DNA of 6,501 nt from Candidatus Nitrosocosmicus sp. (GTDB lineage: Archaea; Thermoproteota; Nitrososphaeria; Nitrososphaerales; Nitrososphaeraceae), in assembly GCA_030452275.1 (NCBI GenBank), contig JAKDMR010000124.1:1-6501 (forward strand), read 5' to 3'. The notes below the pieces were generated by a model. It made no database searches, was not told where the DNA came from, and saw only the letters and a program-made list of their open reading frames with translations. Each line of letters opens with the position of its first letter. Within the stretch, counting starts at the first letter, position 1. Shown one piece after another: positions 5,238 to 6,501 of the stretch. A program made the position numbers and the translations under genes.

Positions 5238-5245
5238 ATTTAATT
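5238..5245 (+). promoter_or_regulatory. Possible TATA box of the uracil-DNA glycosylase gene
   Basis: AATTTAAT lies 40-47 bases before the ATG at 5285, which would give a leader of roughly 15 bases. AAGG at 5270-5273 is a marginal ribosome binding site. The alternation of A and T around it makes the exact box uncertain. Confidence 0.3.
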
Positions 5246-5284
5246 AATAGAACTTTGACTGGTAGTAATAAGGATCCAGATTAG

Positions 5285-5974
5285 ATGATACATATAGATA
5301 GCAATAATAATCTTAAGTTAAAGGAAATAAAAGACAAAGTTATTTGTTGTAGATTATGTCCACGTTTGGTATCATATATAGAACAAGTAGGAAAGACCAA
5401 AGTAAAAAGATTCATTACTGATGAATACTATGCTATGCCTCTTCCAGGTTTTGGAGACCCAAATGCACGGTTATTTGTAATTGGATTAGCACCTGCTGCT
5501 CATGGTGGAAATAGAACTGGAAGGATATTTACTGGAGATAGTTCTGGAGACTGGCTTGTGAAGGCCATGTTTGAAACTGGATTTGCTAATAAACCATATA
5601 GCCTGAACAAGAGTGATGGTCTTGAACTGATTGGTGCATATATGACAGCAGCAGTAAAATGTGCGCCTCCGCATAACAAACCAGATTCAAATGAATTATC
5701 AAACTGTTCACATCATCTCTTGACAGAATTACTGGCACTGAAACATACAACTACAGTTATTTTGGCACTTGGAAAAGTTGCTTTCGATGCATATTGCAAA
5801 CTATTTCAGTTAAAAAAGCTAGCATTTGTTCATGGCGCCTGTTATAGTTTAGATGATCAAAAGTCATTGTTGGTTTCATATCATCCAAGCAGACGAAATA
5901 CCAGCACAGGAAAACTAACTTGGGGAATGTGGATTGATATCTTCAAAAAGGCAAGGTCACTTATATTAAATTGA
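5285..5974 (+). CDS. Family 5 uracil-DNA glycosylase (UDGb type)
   Basis: The 229-residue enzyme should remove uracil, and in this family often hypoxanthine or other deaminated bases, from DNA as the first step of base excision repair. The family-5 signature is clear: GLAPAAHGGNRTGRIFTGD at 67-85, where the usual catalytic aspartate of other families is replaced by alanine, and HPSRRNT at 200-206. Four cysteines in the iron-sulfur arrangement are present: C22 and C25 (CRLC), C126 (KCAPPHNKP) and C141 (NCSHH), consistent with a [4Fe-4S] cluster. Length and motif order are those of the family, with no truncation. The ATG at 5285 gives a sensible N-terminus, with the first cluster cysteines about 20 residues in. 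It appears to be a single-gene unit, divergent from the DUF488 gene. Confidence 0.95.
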   Translation: MIHIDSNNNLKLKEIKDKVICCRLCPRLVSYIEQVGKTKVKRFITDEYYAMPLPGFGDPNARLFVIGLAPAAHGGNRTGRIFTGDSSGDWLVKAMFETGFANKPYSLNKSDGLELIGAYMTAAVKCAPPHNKPDSNELSNCSHHLLTELLALKHTTTVILALGKVAFDAYCKLFQLKKLAFVHGACYSLDDQKSLLVSYHPSRRNTSTGKLTWGMWIDIFKKARSLILN

Positions 5975-6359
5975 GATGACGTTATGGAACGTAATTGACG
6001 TATTATCGAAAAAAAAGTATATAGTACGGTCCATTAACAGTTATATCGACACGTCAACTCCTTCTTTCTTTAATCCTATTGCGTTACTTTACATCAGCAA
6101 GAATACTACAGATTTATTTTCTTAACAATTGTACCATTCCATAATCCGAATGAATTTGTACAAGTAGCACATTATGTTCGCATTAGTGATTAACCCTGAT
6201 TTTACATTTGCTAACTAGTACCTTCCAAAAAAATTCAATCAACCTCATACCAAATTAACTATTTATACAAAGATTTTCTGTATTTTGAGCAGAATTTATG
6301 ATCTACTATGCTAAAATAAGTTTGACTAACCGAAAAAGCATCATTGAAAACACTGAAAA

Positions 6360-6393
6360 ACTTTGTTAATATGACAAAGTGACTCTGTCATAT
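6360..6393 (+). promoter_or_regulatory. Two overlapping inverted repeats before the CBS gene promoter
   Basis: ACTTTGT (6360-6366) pairs with ACAAAGT (6374-6380), and ATATGACA (6369-6376) pairs with TGTCATAT (6386-6393). The two dyads share bases 6374-6376, so they could not both form as hairpins at once. They end just before the TATA-like box, a usual place for an archaeal activator or repressor site. Function is inferred from position and symmetry only. Confidence 0.4.
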
Positions 6394-6395
6394 AG

Positions 6396-6402
6396 TTTAA
6401 TA
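6396..6402 (+). promoter_or_regulatory. TATA box of the CBS-domain gene
   Basis: TTTAATA sits 26-32 bases before the ATG at 6428, the classical archaeal distance for a leaderless or short-leader transcript. GGAAG further downstream (6409-6413) is too far from the ATG (14 bases) to be a strong ribosome binding site. Confidence 0.45.
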
Positions 6403-6427
6403 TTAAAGGAAGCGGATAAATAGACTA

Positions 6428-6501
6428 ATGGGTTTAGAATCAATTAGTATTTCAAAGATAATAAATAAAGATGTTAAAGTCATTGATCAAGAACAAAATA
6501 T
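6428..6501 (+). CDS. CBS-domain protein, N-terminal part (cut by the window end)
   Basis: The ATG at 6428 opens a frame that remains open to the last base, giving 24 residues that begin MGLESISISKIINKDVKVI and go on DQEQN. The pattern I-x-x-I-x-x-K-D-V-x-x-I-D-x-x-Q-N is the usual start of a CBS domain (compare the common form ISDIM-KDV-TVD-NQ). Such paired CBS domains bind adenosine nucleotides and act as energy sensors; many stand-alone copies exist in Nitrososphaeria. Only the first strand and turn are visible, so any fused domain further on is unknown. A TATA-like box and overlapping dyads lie directly upstream, supporting this as a true gene start. Confidence 0.65.
   Translation, partial: MGLESISISKIINKDVKVIDQEQN

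Larger units (their letters stand above)
5975..6427. other. Intergenic region without a recognised gene
   Basis: No gene was found on either strand. The longest open stretch noticed is about 39 codons on the + strand (near 6075-6193), without a start codon or a recognisable family. Just after the glycosylase stop, GACGT-type words recur (5977-5993) and a pyrimidine-rich run, CTCCTTCTTTCTTT, at about 6058-6071 could act as a T-rich archaeal terminator. The 3' end holds the dyads and TATA box of the next gene. Confidence 0.5.

Noticed and set aside
6075..6193. An open + strand stretch of about 39 codons ending HYVRISD
   Set aside because: It lacks a start codon and any recognisable motif, so it cannot be supported as a gene or a gene remnant.

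Overview
This is an AT-rich window whose gene content points to an archaeon, most likely an ammonia-oxidising Nitrososphaeria (Thaumarchaeota) and possibly close to Nitrosocosmicus. The lineage call is an inference from protein families (short TsaC/Sua5 next to a THUMP protein, family-5 uracil-DNA glycosylase, CBS protein), from TATA-like boxes 24-35 bases before several starts, and from weak or absent ribosome binding sites. No rRNA, tRNA or CRISPR array was seen.

Layout. 83-1264 (+): a two-gene tRNA-modification cluster, an L-threonylcarbamoyladenylate synthase (TTG start) followed after 12 bases by a THUMP-domain protein of Tan1 type. 1319-2326: a 1008-bp IS5-family insertion sequence with 22-bp perfect end repeats (counting flank). 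Its transposase is split over two frames at a G6 run. It also carries a 16-bp repeat expansion and a 4-bp insertion whose frame effects cancel. 2326-2400 (-): the first 24 codons of a gene cut off by the insertion sequence. 2401-3317: mostly non-coding, with a long hairpin and what looks like the remains of a winged-helix regulator.

3318-4479 (+): a Rieske [2Fe-2S] ferredoxin and a ferredoxin-NAD(P)H reductase-like flavoprotein, a probable electron-transfer pair. 4571-4612: a 17-bp perfect hairpin between this pair and the convergent DUF488 gene (4626-5003, -). 5010-5284: a divergent promoter region with two palindromes. 5285-5974 (+): a family-5 (UDGb) uracil-DNA glycosylase with its four iron-sulfur cysteines. 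5975-6427: no gene, but two overlapping inverted repeats just before the TATA box of a CBS-domain protein that starts at 6428 and runs off the end.

The intact genes are ordinary housekeeping and redox functions. The unusual part is 1314-3300, where an insertion sequence, a gene stump with no matching remainder in the window and a decayed regulator lie together. I see no convincing new multi-gene system. The best leads are the self-compensating frame changes in the transposase and the Rieske/reductase pair without a visible terminal oxygenase.
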